From assembly GCA_018907035.1 (NCBI GenBank), contig JACCIC010000027.1, positions 1,659,501-1,723,500 on the forward strand: DNA of 64,000 nucleotides, given 5' to 3'. Position 1 is the stretch's first letter. Every line of letters starts with the position of its first letter. This DNA is from Sycobia sp. Sy_11. Taxonomy: Eukaryota > Arthropoda > Insecta > Hymenoptera > Epichrysomallidae. Below are positions 11,662-22,288 of the stretch, in pieces. The notes below the pieces were generated by a model. It did no database searches. It was not told the DNA's origin and saw nothing but the letters and a program-made list of their open reading frames with translations. The position numbers were made by a program, and so were the translations under genes.

Positions 11662-11957
11662 ATATTTCTATTGTACGAAACGCAATGGTAGTGAATGTTC
11701 AACGCACACAATCTCCTGCTCAAGCTTTAGGCATCCCGATCAGAATGTTAATTAGGGTTATTATTAGGAATTAATCCTAATAAATAGAGAGTGTTTAACT
11801 GTTTAATAAGGCAGTTACATGTAAAAATCTTAATTTTAAAAATTATTTACACAACTAAAACATACTTTAAATTTATTTTATATAAAATAATTTATTTTAT
11901 ACAAAAGTATAGAATAAGGCAAGTATGGTGTATTAGAAATTCTAATCATTTAAAAAT

Positions 11958-12190
11958 ATTTGTAACGTAACAAATATTTTTTGCTCTTTAAATAAACTCA
12001 ACTATTCATTATAAATACACGGTTGTTTCGAAATTTCAGAATATTCGTTCCTATTAAAGCTGTATATTTTTGTTTCAATAGAATTTGAATGAATGTTTGT
12101 TGGATTGCAAAAAATATAATTTTATGAAATTGATTTATTTGCATTTGGAATTGTTTTCAATGTGTAGCACCATGTAAATAATATTCTTAA
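11958..12190 (+). repeat. Dispersed repeat, unit 1
   Basis: This unit starts ATTTGTAACGTAACAAATA and contains TTTTTTGCTCTTTAAATAA, ACACGGTTGTT and GAATATTCGTT. A second copy follows at 12,301 in the same orientation. A third lies inverted at about 48,185-48,415. It is non-coding. Confidence 0.65.
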
Positions 12191-12300
12191 GAAAATTGTG
12201 CGAGATCATAATGTAAGTAGAAAGAATTAAAACTTGTAATACTAAAATATAAAACAGATGTTGTTATATTATTAATTTACATAAACTGGAATTGTTTATG

Positions 12301-12540
12301 TATTTGTAACGTAACAAAGACTTTTTTGCTCTTTAAATAACCTCAACTATTCGTTTCAAATACACGGTTGTTGCGAAATTGCAGAATATTCGTTTCTATT
12401 AAAGCTGAATGTTTTTGTTTCAAAAAAATTTTAATGAAGTTTGTTGGATTGCAATAACATACTTTTAGGAAATTGACTCATTTACATTTTGACTTGTTTT
12501 CAATATGTAATGCAACGTAAATTATGTTATTAGATAAGTA
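12301..12540 (+). repeat. Dispersed repeat, unit 2
   Basis: This is a tandem relative of the unit at 11,958, sharing most of the sequence through the ACACGGTTGTT and TTTGTTGGATTGCAA segments. The two start 343 bases apart. 12,541-13,342 beyond it is AT-rich with only a short low-complexity open frame (13,009-13,191) that I do not regard as a gene. Confidence 0.65.
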
Positions 12541-13340
12541 ATATTATGTTTATATAAACTTGTAGTCTTAATGTACAGTACATCACAGAAAATATAGCTG
12601 AACTATAAATTCGTAGAATAATTTTTTTAAATTCATAAATAATTGTTTTTCATATTCATATTTGTTTATAATATCCATCTATTGTCTAGTACCCGAAGGT
12701 TTTGATTTTTAGGCTTTTACGAAAATTTTATTTTACAGAATCTTCAGCAGAATGTGTATGTTGTTGAATATTATTATATTACTGGCAGAAAAGTCTAGTT
12801 ATTTTTTGAATTAACAAAAATGAGATTGTATCTGCATATTATATTAGTCGCCCTACTTTAGTATATTGAAATATGGTTATGTTTTGGGAGTGCTTATCAT
12901 AAATATAAAATTTAAGGAAATTTCATTTTTATAGTAAAAACCATAAGAACACCGTATAAATCTGGTTTTTCTAAATTATCTTGTAAAATACGAAAAGTTT
13001 CAAAAGGATTGTTAAGAAAAGTTATAGATTACATCAAAAAACATATTTCTTATTCTATATATTTTTCTGTACCAAGAGTTACCAAAAAATATACTTCAAC
13101 TAACGGAGTATATAGAATAGTCAATGAGAATATTACGGTGAGGTGCATTGTTGTAAATAAAAAACGTTTAAAGAAAAAATATATAGATTAAAAAATATAT
13201 ATTTTCATGTGATTTTGAATTTTTAGTTAAATCATTTAATGCAATTTTTTGTATTTCACGAGATAAGTTAGAAAAACAATATTTTGACTAGGTTTTAATG
13301 TGATTTAGTATAAAATTGAAATTATCACCAATTTTTACTA

Positions 13341-13342
<2 letters not shown>

Positions 13343-13392
<50 letters not shown>
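13343..13392. repeat. (TA)n tract at left end of gypsy element
   Basis: A TA repeat of about 50 bases ends exactly where the LTR begins (TGTAACG at 13393). It continues as a TA tract on the other side of the element at 18565, so the element split a TA microsatellite. Confidence 0.95.
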
Positions 13393-13395
<3 letters not shown>

Positions 13396-13855
13396 AACGT
13401 TGCGCGTATCCGCCTCGAGCACGACGACGACGGGCATGGCCGTTGAAAATATGTGTGCCCGGCTGGGCTTAGTCCCGAATTATCTCGGCGAGGGAGAAGG
13501 GCGGTTCGCGATGGGCTAAGAATCGCATGCGGGATTGAGGCCTAACGAAATAAGAAAGCGAAAGAATTTAAATCGACGTGGATTTAATATCGAGTGGATT
13601 TACAACACATATGTGCGACGGCGCGAGGCGCGCAGGCCGAGGGTCGCCGAGGGGACGGTGCGCGAGGAGTTAGAGAGAGAGAGAAGAACGGACTGCCACT
13701 TACAGTAAGGTGTAGACGCGTCCGCGGAGCCCGCTGGCAGCACTTCCTTATGCGGCAGCGCCTTAGTTTCTTCAGGAGAGGCGGCTACTCCGCTCGTCAG
13801 AAGACCCCGGGATGGGGCGGTTATTCCGCGCAAACGGGAGTCGGGCGGCAAGCTC
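13393..13855 (-). repeat. Truncated 3' LTR of gypsy A
   Basis: This aligns along its length with the first part of the 851-bp LTR at 17,714, up to GTCGGGCGGCAAGCTC. From there the right copy continues into the rest of the LTR, whereas this one switches within a few bases to reverse-transcriptase sequence. The rest of the LTR is lost in the same deletion that removed most of pol. A (GA) expansion and a roughly 50-base insertion relative to the other LTR lie near 13,676-13,765. Confidence 0.85.
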
Positions 13856-13975
13856 GTCGGCGGCATTACGTCCATGTAAGGGAAGCGGATACGCGCTGAC
13901 CTTGGACACGGAATTCAAATTGCGATAGTACACGCAGAATCGGTAGCTCCCGTCACTCTTGCGAACCATCACGAC
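13856..13975 (-). pseudogene. pol: Gypsy A reverse-transcriptase start, truncated
   Basis: The minus frame 13,772-13,972 opens with MVRKSDGSYRFCVYYRNLN and continues to SAYPLP, the first conserved fingers motif of gypsy RTs. The usual Asp in the C-V-D-Y motif is replaced by Tyr. Directly after this motif the sequence runs into LTR sequence at about 13,856-13,866, which marks a large deletion. The palm motifs, RNase H and integrase are absent. Confidence 0.8.
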
Positions 13976-14216
13976 GGGGCTAGACCACTAGCTGGTTGAT
14001 CTGCGAATTACGCCTTGATCAAGCATTTTGCGAACTTGCGCATGCATCTCCAGCTCTATCTTCTGAGAGATCGGATATTAACGCTGCTTAATCGGCTTAG
14101 CATCGCCGACATCGATCACGTGGTCGGTCAGAAACGTGCAGCCCAGAGGCTGATCAGCCGGAGACAGCATCCGGTCGAGGAGTTCCTCGAGCGCTCGACG
14201 TTGACTATCGTCAATA

Positions 14217-14627
14217 TTAGGCCAAGCCTATAGAGGCAAGCGAATACGCCGAGGTAACTGAGACGGTGCAGAGTTGTAGCGGAACGAAATCCGCAGCACC
14301 GTCGATCGACATGGTGTTGTCGCGCGGGTGGATGACCGCATTGAAAGCGCGGTAGAAGTCTGCACCGAGCAGACAGTCGTTTTCCAAGTCTGGAATTATC
14401 ATGACGTTTAGCTCCATCTCAACTTCTGCAATGGCAAACGAAAGGGCCACCTGGCCTATTATTGGCTCAATTTTTTCCGTGGCGAGTCGAGCGCTAGATC
14501 CAGGAAAGGGTCGAACTAAACGACCGAGGGCAGATGCAATCTGCAGGCCGATTGCTCCGAGAGCTGTACGAGCAGCCCCTGCATCGAGCAGTGCATGGAT
14601 GCGAAATTCGCCTATGCCCACCTGCAC
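14217..14627 (-). pseudogene. pol: Gypsy A aspartic protease remnant
   Basis: This 136-codon frame has the layout of a retropepsin-like protease. HALLDAGAARTALG is the active-site loop, with DAG in place of the common DTG or DSG. VMIIPDLENDCLLGADFYRAF is the C-terminal motif before the flap and dimer region. It matches the remnant at 24,557-24,916, which has the same motifs. The protease would process Gag-Pol. It lies between the zinc-knuckle gag end and the RT, as expected. The start shown is the first ATG, and the true frame joins upstream pol. Confidence 0.8.
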
Positions 14628-14800
14628 CCACCATCGTGACTACCGATCGGGGTCGACACTTGTGGCGGAGTCAGCGGAGTCACGGCCGTGATGCTCCTCC
14701 TTTACAGACAGGAGGGGGTAATCATCATTACCCTGTGTCCTCGCAGCTGCCTGCTGATCTTCAGAGGTCTCACGGAGCGTAGGGACGAGTTGGACCTCAA

Positions 14801-15358
14801 TTACTCGCCCTTTTTTGCATTTCCCGAACACTCGGGACAGCTGCGTAGGCTATGGCCTGGCCAACTACAACCCCAGCATAAGAACCGCGGATCAGGACCT
14901 GCTGTCCGACCTTTGTTCTTGTCGCTGAGGGGCTTGCGTACGAGCTTTCCCCTGAAGTATGGTTTCCTCTCCGACTTACGTGAGGTCGATGCTCCGGTCT
15001 TCCAACTGCTCCTCTTCGTGATAAGAGCTGCGACACCTGGCGCCTCTAAATCAGGCGAGGTGGCTCTAAACCCCGCCTCTTGCAGAACTTCTCGCACTAA
15101 AGCTTTGAAGTCGGGCGGCTTCACGTCCACGGCCACGATCTTTGGCTTCGGACGCGTCCGAGACGTGTCTGCCGCATCGAAAGCCACTTCGGGCATTATG
15201 CAGTCTTCGAGTGACGGAGGTGGTTTGTAGTTGTGCTCCGCGTCGAGGACGCATTTGGCCTCTCGAGCGAGCTCGATTAGCAGATTTACGCTCATAATCT
15301 TCTCCCGCGAAACTAGCTTCTGTATCTCCGCGAGTAGATTACGGTAGATAAGAGCCAA
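14801..15358 (-). pseudogene. gag: Gypsy A gag C-terminus with zinc knuckle
   Basis: The frame ends in a CCHC knuckle, CWGCSWPGHSLRSC (C-x2-C-x4-H-x4-C), typical of nucleocapsid domains that bind element RNA. The region before it is basic and hydrophilic and contains LAREAKCVLDAEHNYKPPPS. The equivalent segment of the second copy (25,273-25,599) reads very similarly. It overlaps and is frameshifted against the capsid frame 15,313-15,678. Confidence 0.8.
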
Positions 15359-16736
15359 CTGTTTGTCGTCCGACCATGGTTCTTCGAACCAATTAGAATT
15401 GTCAACAAACAGAACACGTAGTCACGTGTTGGCTGGCGTTTGGCCTGTGTACACCGCTGAGCTTCGCTAATCAGCTCAGCCTGGAAACGTCGATCGACGC
15501 CGTAGCAGCTCCGGGCTGCGTGGCAGAATTCTTGCCACGTGGTCCAGTCTTTCCGGGATAGACGGTACCAGTGTAGGGCTACACCGTTGAGGAGCCCATT
15601 CATGGCATTGAGCATATCCTCGTCCGTCAGCGGCGTCAATCTGCGACATTCCGCGATCCTCTGAAGAAATTCTTCCACGCTTTTTCCTTTGACATCATTG
15701 AATCGGATTTTCCATTAGCGCACGGCTTTACCACTGTCCGTGCGCTGGGCCAAGGTGCTTGATAGCGTCGATCGCGTTATATTCGTTGGCGAGCTCATGA
15801 TATCTCGATCCATGTGATGCCCCCCCCCCTTCCAAGCCCTTGGTACCAAGGGTGGCAAGGAGCCGAGACCGTAGGCTCGCCGGTTGATCCTGAGCATCTA
15901 TTGCTGTTCGAGTCTTTGTAATTTTCCAAGTATTGGAGGTCATACGTGTCTTGGCAGGTGACACGATCGCGTCGCGGCGTTTTCTGCAGCTGTTGTTGGA
16001 TGTTAACCAGCGTAGTATGCATTTCATTTTGCCGCTGCTGCAGATCTCGAACAGTGCTGTTCTGTTGCCGCATCCAAGTTTTTAGCATATTCTGTAGATT
16101 GTGTAATCCATGACTAATTACTGCATTGTTTTCGGGGTCAGCAGACTGAGGCTCGACTGCTGCTTCCGACGCATGAGATGCGACTTGCGCCTGACGTAGA
16201 ATGTCATTCGTGACACACGCATCGGGAGGCGTAGCTACGCTCGTGATGGCTGCCTGAATCGGCGATACATTGGCTGTGCTCCATGCGTGCTGTTCGTGCC
16301 TGTTGATCTCTGCCAAGTTGAAATCGATCAGATTTTGTATTTGCTGATCGGCAGCTGTTGTGCTACGTCTTTGGCCTGTGTTCGGATTGACTTCCCGAGC
16401 CTGCTGTGTGTCAGCTGATTCATCAGCTTGTTCAGCATATGTCGCCTCCAATTTATTTAAGATATATGTTTTCGTTGCGTCACGCATTGTCGAGGTTATG
16501 ATTACTTTTAACAGATTTTTGTCTCTGCGCGCGCGTGTTTTTACAATATCATCACCACTCTCGCATTCCATAAAGTCTCCCGGGCTTTAATTTCCTGCCA
16601 GTCTGCGGTATAGCCTGGCAGCCCTTTGAAATGGGGAACCATCATCTTTTAATTTTAGTTTCGTCGTAATGATATTTGTCTCCTCCTCGCATAGGCTTTG
16701 GAGCCAGTCATTAAAGTCATTTGGCGGGTTTGCCAT
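15313..16736 (-). pseudogene. gag: Gypsy A gag N-terminus and capsid
   Basis: The likely gag start is the ATG at 16,734-16,736 (MANPPNDFNDWLQ). The frame meets TAA at codon 50 and then continues in frame as the 258-codon frame 15,795-16,571, which is rich in Gln, Ala and Asn with a coiled-coil-like stretch (LQQRQNEMHTTLVNIQQQLQ). After a frameshift near 15,700, the frame 15,313-15,678 carries a capsid segment with ALHWYRLSRKDWTTWQEF, matching the retrotransposon gag domain. At least one nonsense mutation and one or two frameshifts make it non-functional. Confidence 0.8.
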
Positions 16737-17713
16737 CTTTTATTTATTTAGTTGACGCAATGCTAGAGGAAGGCAAACGAATAAACAAAACAAAAAAATC
16801 AACGTGAGAAAAGGGAGCACGGAATAGCAAAAAACTCTTTGTTCCTTGTTTATAATAATAAAAATAAAAAAAAAATAAAAAAAATAGAACAGAGCGAGAA
16901 ATTTCAAATCAATTAATTACAATTGTTAGATCAACTACAAAATTAATTAATGCACTTGGTAAATAATAAATTTCTCGGTCCTTCTTCAGCAATTAGAAAA
17001 CAACAAAGACAATAGAAATCATAGAAATATATATTATAGGAATTTTAGAAATCATAAAATAGAAAACAAATTTGAGAGAATTTATTACTTAATTAATTAA
17101 TTAATTAATTAACAAATATTAAATTATTCCATAAGTTAAATAATTAAAATAATCCAGTGAATCAATTATTTAATAAACTGTTTAGTGTTCGTTGTTTTCC
17201 TTGCTCAAAAAAAGAAACAAAAAACAAAACATTTTTGTTTGGCAAGTATTTCAAAACCGATAATGTGGAGCGACAGTGGATTGCGAGGGCGCAAGCGCAA
17301 AAGTTATAGGCGACTAACGCAGAAAAGAAATATGTAAGAAACAGAAAAAGTAACCAAAAATTTTATTTTCACCAAAAAAGTAAGAAAAAAATTAATTTCA
17401 AGAATTTTCAAAGATTGTCAGAGATTTTCATTTTATCATTCATAAATATCTAAAATTCTATCTCATATAATTATTAAATTATTATATTACTTATTATTAA
17501 CGCGCATCCGCGTCACTTGCGACCATTCGCCGGGGCACAAAATATAATACAATATATTCTAGAATATGCAAAAGAATATGGAATAAAACATATAATACAA
17601 TATATACCAAAATATATATTAAAATATATCATACAATATATATTAAAGTACACATACACGTATATACCTTTTTTACATTAAATTGTGCGATCCCGAGATC
17701 GCGTTGAGCGCCA
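16737..17713 (-). other. Leader of gypsy A with primer-binding site
   Basis: This AT-rich region without open frames lies between the LTR and gag. It includes an (AATT)n run near 17,092-17,112. Immediately next to the LTR, reading down from 17,713, is TGGCGCTCAACGCG. It starts with the TGG that pairs with a tRNA 3' CCA end, as expected of a primer-binding site. The tRNA species is not determined. Confidence 0.75.
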
Positions 17714-18564
17714 TGTAACGGTGCGCGTGTCCGCCTAGAGCACGAGGACGGCGGGCACGACCATTGCAAATATGTGTGCTCGGCTGGGCTTAGCCCTGAA
17801 TTATCTCGGCGAGGGAGAAGGGCGGTTCGCGATGGGCGAAGAATCGCATGCGGGATTGAGGGATAACGAAATAAGAAAGCGAAAGAATTAATATCGACGT
17901 GGATTTACAACACATATGCCCGAAGGCGCGAGGCGCGCAGGCCGAGGGTCGCCGAGGCGACGGTGCGCGAGGAGTTAGGGAAGAGAGAGAGAGAAAGAGA
18001 CAAGAACGGGCTGCCACTTATCGTAAGCTGTAGACAGCGCCTTAGTTCGTCGGGAGAGGCGGCTACTCCGCTCGTCAAAAGACCCCGGGATGAGGCGGTT
18101 ATTCCGCGCAAACGGGAGTCGGGCGGCAAGCTCATCCACTCGGGCTCGGCAGCGGTGCACGTAGATCACACCCACGTCAGCGGCACAAACACGCGCATTT
18201 TGCCTCGTACCCTTCACGAAGATGAGGTACGTGGTGAGGGGGCATATTAGAACTCAAGGCGTATTCCCAAAAGAAGCACACGAAAAACGAATTAGTCTCG
18301 AATGCGCGTATCTCTCGCCCCTCTCATACTTCAACTGTCAAATTCGCACGCGCGGCCGTCTCTCCCCACTCCCCGCTCTCGCTCTCTCTCTCTCTCTCTC
18401 TCTCACTTACCACTCCGCCGGTGTATTTGTGCGTCGTCCTGTAACAGATATCTATTAATTTTTACATTTAAAAATATATATACATATTTACAGGGCGACG
18501 ACCGGAGAGAGAGCATAGGGACGTGCGAAAGCAAGCTTACGCGGCGCTTGCGTTCCCCGTCACA
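17714..18564 (-). repeat. Complete 5' LTR of gypsy A (851 bp)
   Basis: It starts TGTAACGG and ends CGTCACA, so it has TG...CA ends. It contains a (GA) patch (17,983-17,999), a (CT) patch (18,382-18,403) and GC-rich DNA with several CpGs. The first 460 bases match the truncated left LTR. Differences between the two include several substitutions and an indel, so the insertion is not very recent. Confidence 0.88.
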
Positions 18565-18565
18565 A

Positions 18566-18623
<58 letters not shown>
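18565..18623. repeat. (TA)n tract at right end of gypsy A
   Basis: About 58 bases of TA repeat begin directly after the LTR's terminal CACA. A further, interrupted TA tract lies at 18,831-18,903. Between them (18,624-18,830) there is no gene. Confidence 0.95.
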
Positions 18624-18625
<2 letters not shown>

Positions 18626-18828
18626 CAGAATCCTGAAAAACGTATATATAAAAATTTTAACAAAAATCGCGTTAGTCGACTAATTAAAAAATTTGGTAGC
18701 TCTTTTCTATAAGAGATTTGCTCAGCTTTGATGTTTGCCAGTTTTCCTTAATGTTGCCGTAGGTTTCAAAAGTAGTTTGAAAGCTACGAATAAGAATAGC
18801 TCTTCGAGCTGCTTGCTAGCTACTGCGA

Positions 18829-18903
<75 letters not shown>

Positions 18904-18911
<8 letters not shown>

Positions 18912-19310
18912 TATTTATATGTAGCAATAAAATTTCTTTTTGGTCAGTATAAGCTACTGATCTTTTATTGCACCCGCCACTGCCAGCCTATTGTCTCGAC
19001 TCAAATATGTAAATAATGATAAAACATAATAATACCTATATAAATTAAGATAAAATAATACAATGTAGTATGTATATAACATAATGTAATTAATGAATAT
19101 TATATAATATAATGTATTTAATATAGTATAATATATATAAATATATATATTTATATATATACATTATACATAATATATTTTTATTTTTCACATTATATTA
19201 CAATATATTACATTACATTATATTTTTATTTTAGAATATTTCTTTTGAATATTCTAGTTCATCTTCTTGTTCTTCTTGTTCATATCATCTTCTTCTTCAT
19301 CTACTTCTAT
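18904..19310. other. AT-rich gene-free DNA
   Basis: This is very AT-rich, with several TATATA blocks and stop codons in all frames. Nothing is recognised. Confidence 0.6.
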
Positions 19311-19322
19311 TTCTTCCGCTTT

Positions 19323-19574
19323 TTAGAAAACGTCTTCAGCCCTTACATATTCTTTTTTACTTTCTGGCCTACTACGATTAGATGATATCCATACTGAATT
19401 TTGCAATTCATCCACATCTATCTTATGATTATGTATTTCCGCTTCGTGCCTATTTTTGAACAGTATTTCCTTTCTTCTCAATTTTTCCTTCGTACATTTA
19501 AGAGCTTTACACATCGCCCAATTAAATTCATAATAATTGAGCCGTTAATATGTAATTGTTCAATGCGATAGTAT
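19323..19574 (-). other. Candidate exon of an unresolved minus-strand gene
   Basis: On the minus strand a strong 3' splice-site pattern (TTTCTTGTTTCAG) ends at 19,575. It is followed by an open, lysine- and glutamate-rich frame (19,323-19,514, including KALKCTKEKLRRKE and HKIDVDELQNSVW). After its stop the DNA is GAA- and GAT-rich. I do not recognise the protein. The frame directly after the acceptor differs from the longest frame, so this may be a pseudogene or a 3' untranslated exon. Confidence 0.2.
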
Positions 19575-20212
19575 CTGAAACAAGAAATAGTAATATTATC
19601 ATAAAAAATATATTCCAGAATACATAAAACATACAGAAACACAAAACATATAGAATGTATTAATATAATATATAATAAAATTTGTATATATTTTATATAT
19701 ATTATATTATATATAATACATAATAAACTTTGTATATATTTTACATATTTTATATTATATATAATATATAATAAAATTTGAAAAAGATTCTTATATTAAA
19801 AATGAAAAAAATATTTTAAAAAATCTTTGTAAATTAATTTTAATATATGCAATACCATATTTTAAAGAAATTCTTTTTATTAATAGGATTACGAAAATAA
19901 AATTACCTAAGTCTTCTCTGATGAAAATTTAGGAAAAGAAAATAAAATATTTAATATGCTTCATATTGTACACTAAGATTCTTAATGTTGTTTCTAATCA
20001 TATAACAATTTAAGTTATTAGAATAAATGATACAATTTTCGAACTTATAATAAAAACTGCAAAAAATTTATTTTACATAGTCAGTGATAACTCTTCATTC
20101 ATTATTTTATTACGTATTTCCATTTATTTAATTGTTTGAATTAATATTTTAATATTCAACAAGATATCTTTACAGATTTTAAAATAATTAACATTAATAT
20201 AGAGCAACTTAC

Positions 20213-20291
20213 TTCGAAAAGATCCAAAAATATTTTTATCATTTTCAAATCCATTAAAACCACCAAAGAAATTTCTCATTAAATCATCCAT
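20213..20291 (-). other. Candidate first coding exon (minus strand)
   Basis: On the minus strand the ATG at 20,291 opens MDDLMRNFFGGFNGFENDKN and runs 26 codons to a consensus donor (CGAA|GTAAGT at about 20,213). The acidic, Phe-Gly-rich start resembles HAX1-like proteins of insects, but the match is short and I give no gene symbol. No following exon could be joined in frame. Confidence 0.2.
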
Positions 20292-20438
20292 TTAGGTTTT
20301 AAAAAAACGAGTCATCTCGGAAGGATAGGTGATTATTTTAAAGTACTATCCACTATTTGGCTTTCCACTATATACCAGGACAAAAATATGATTTATAAAT
20401 AATAATTAAAGCAAATAATTATAACTAATGCCTAAGTA

Positions 20439-20527
20439 ATACCTGTAGTTATTGACATCGTCTTCATCATCATTGTTTTGCCCAATTGGATTTCTGAATT
20501 ACCTCTGTAATGTTGATCATCTTCAAA
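20439..20527 (-). other. Two short exon-like segments (minus strand)
   Basis: The minus strand reads GCTTTATAG|ATTTGAAGATG and ends at a donor AACTACAG|GTATTA, with a possible second donor and acceptor pair inside (GAG|GTAATTCAG|AAA). One frame gives FRNPIGQNNDDEDDV. A separate segment at about 20,871-20,929 (minus) is likewise bounded by TCGGGTGCAG and AAAAAG|GTATGT. They could be exons of the same divergent gene as 20,213-20,291. The order of peptides is not the one expected, so rearrangement or chance cannot be excluded. Confidence 0.18.
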
Positions 20528-21001
20528 TCTATAAAGCATTTAATAAGTATTAGAGTTATGTATGAGTAAAAGTAATATATTGTGATATGTATTAAATATA
20601 TAATCAGATATAATCGTGAAATATCATATCCGTCTCCCACCTATATTATTATAGATACATTTCGCGTACTGATATATATATATATATATTAAAAAACAAA
20701 TTGATTGAATAATTATTGATATAATAATTATGACAGCCTGACAGTCCTTATTTACAATTAACATATTATTACACTCCACATTTGCATAATTAAACTTCTA
20801 TAAAATTTAAAAATTACTCGACAGTACGAATTATTAATAATTTATTAAGTTACAAATGCAAATACATACCTTTTTATTGGAATAAAATTGAAAACACAAT
20901 TTCTCATGTCCATCTTCATGCAATCTGCACCCGAAATGCATATATACACAAACTTAATTATAACCAAATTAGAACTTATAAATAAATAAATAAATAAATA
21001 T

Positions 21002-21010
<9 letters not shown>

Positions 21011-21070
<60 letters not shown>

Positions 21071-21071
21071 T
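21011..21071. repeat. (TA)n tract
   Basis: About 60 bases of TA repeat with one G interruption. It explains the tyrosine-isoleucine runs in minus-strand open frames here. Another tract lies at 21,578-21,612. Confidence 0.95.
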
Positions 21072-21099
21072 CTGCTTTGGCTTTGGCTTTCTCTCTTTG

Positions 21100-21260
21100 T
21101 TGCACGCAGAACCATCGAGGGATTTTTAAGACAGCGGCGTCTGCCGGACAAATCAGAACTATCGTCTAAGGCTAATTTTTGATAAGCTTTTCCCATGTGC
21201 TGAGTTTCCACTCTCTTCTCGCTACCCACTACTCGCTACCCTCTGTAGATAACATATTGG
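21100..21260. promoter_or_regulatory. Possible promoter region upstream of MRPL39
   Basis: This is the only GC-balanced stretch in several kilobases, placed 0.55 kb before the first visible MRPL39 exon. It contains a tandem CTACCCACTACTCGCTACCC motif and a CT-rich run. It would be a natural place for the MRPL39 start site and first exon, or for a promoter shared with a minus-strand gene. No start site can be read from the sequence. Confidence 0.3.
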
Positions 21261-21578
21261 TAACCTTTTATAATTAACTGGATAAATCTAGAACAAAACT
21301 ATTAAGATGATAAAAGCTTGTTTTAGTTTTGCAGATTGATAAGTAATAATAACATTTTATATATTTTTTGAATTTGTAATTTTCATTATGTTTGGAAGGT
21401 AGGTTGCATATATTTCTTAGATTGTAAGACAATTTTCCAAAAGCATTGATTATTTGTTTATCACTTATTTGATTGATAAATATAAAAATGTTTTATAAAA
21501 GTAAATATGTATATATTTGATTTGACGACCTAATGAAAAGGCAATATAGATATAAAGAATCATTTTTGCTATTATACG

Positions 21579-21611
<33 letters not shown>

Positions 21612-21793
21612 GTTGTGTGTATGTTCATGCGTACAACCAATTACGAACTTAATAAAATCATGTTTGCCTTAATATTTAAACATACAACTAAATTAAATTT
21701 ATCAGTTTCCCATTTGGCATGATGTTCTCTGTCTTTTGTAGACTTATGTACTTGTAAATTTTTATATATTGGGAATGTTTTATACTTTTATAG

Positions 21794-22288
21794 GTTTAAA
21801 AGTGTATTGTACATTAAAGTTCAATTATTATGTTGGGTTCAACAAAAGTATTATACAGCATCTAGAACTTCTATAAAAAATGAGTGGCAGAAAAGGAGAA
21901 ATATAATATTTAATAAAGAAATGCTTAATTTGAAAAATAAAGTTGGTCGAATTAGAAAAATTAAAGTAAAATTTGTGTCCATGGATGAAAATGATATACA
22001 TGAGAATGATATAGAAATGTACATGAATAAAGATATATCAACACCAAATGATTGCGCCTTACACATATCGGAAGATCTCCAAAAAATATCAGCATTAGCT
22101 TTAGTCAATAATCAACCTTGGGATATGCATAGACCTTTGATTGAAGATTGTAGCTTAAAAATTTTAACGATGCAAACGCCGAAAAAATCATCTGTTTTGA
22201 ATTTAGCATTTTGGAGGTCATGTTCTTTTATTATGGGTTGCATGATTGAATCTGTGTTCAAAGATGAAATTCAACTGTATCTTCATAG
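21794..22288 (+). CDS. MRPL39: Mitochondrial ribosomal protein L39, 5' coding exon
   Basis: MRPL39 is a component of the mitochondrial large ribosomal subunit, related to the N-terminal and TGS regions of threonyl-tRNA synthetase. The open frame from about 21,794 (after TTTTATAG) to 22,288 encodes a short leader and RRNIIFNKEM. It then gives MNKDISTPNDCALHISEDL, ALVNNQPWDMHRPL and AFWRSCSFIMGCMIESVFKD, all hallmark segments of animal MRPL39. No in-frame ATG precedes codon 38 of the visible frame, so the start codon lies in an upstream exon that I could not fix. The exon ends CTTCATAG|GTATTTG, a phase-2 donor. It joins in frame to 34,961. There is no disabling mutation in the exon, so it looks functional. 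Confidence 0.9.

Larger units (their letters stand above)
13393..18564 (-). mobile_element. Ty3/gypsy LTR element (family A), copy 1
   Basis: This element is oriented on the minus strand, with a full 5' LTR on the right (17,714-18,564) and a 3' LTR remnant on the left (13,393-about 13,855). Both LTRs begin TGTAACG, and the right one ends CACA. The bases flanking the element are ATAT on each side, so a four-base duplication fits but cannot be proved inside a TA repeat. Next to the 5' LTR is a primer-binding site beginning TGGCGCTCAACG. Then come about 960 bases of AT-rich leader, gag, protease and the first fifth of RT. The rest of pol and part of the 3' LTR are deleted. No env-like frame is seen. 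The coding region has stops and frameshifts. Confidence 0.9.

Noticed and set aside
14401..15230. Long plus-strand frames (14,401-14,691; 14,534-14,782; 14,688-15,230)
   Set aside because: They are antisense shadows of the gypsy A gag and protease frames, which have recognisable motifs on the minus strand.
18735..19016. Open frames with long runs of alternating tyrosine and isoleucine (also at 13,316, 20,845, 27,574, 28,273, 30,527, 31,992, 33,840, 35,991, 57,679, 60,491)
   Set aside because: They are translations of (TA)n microsatellites and carry no information about genes.
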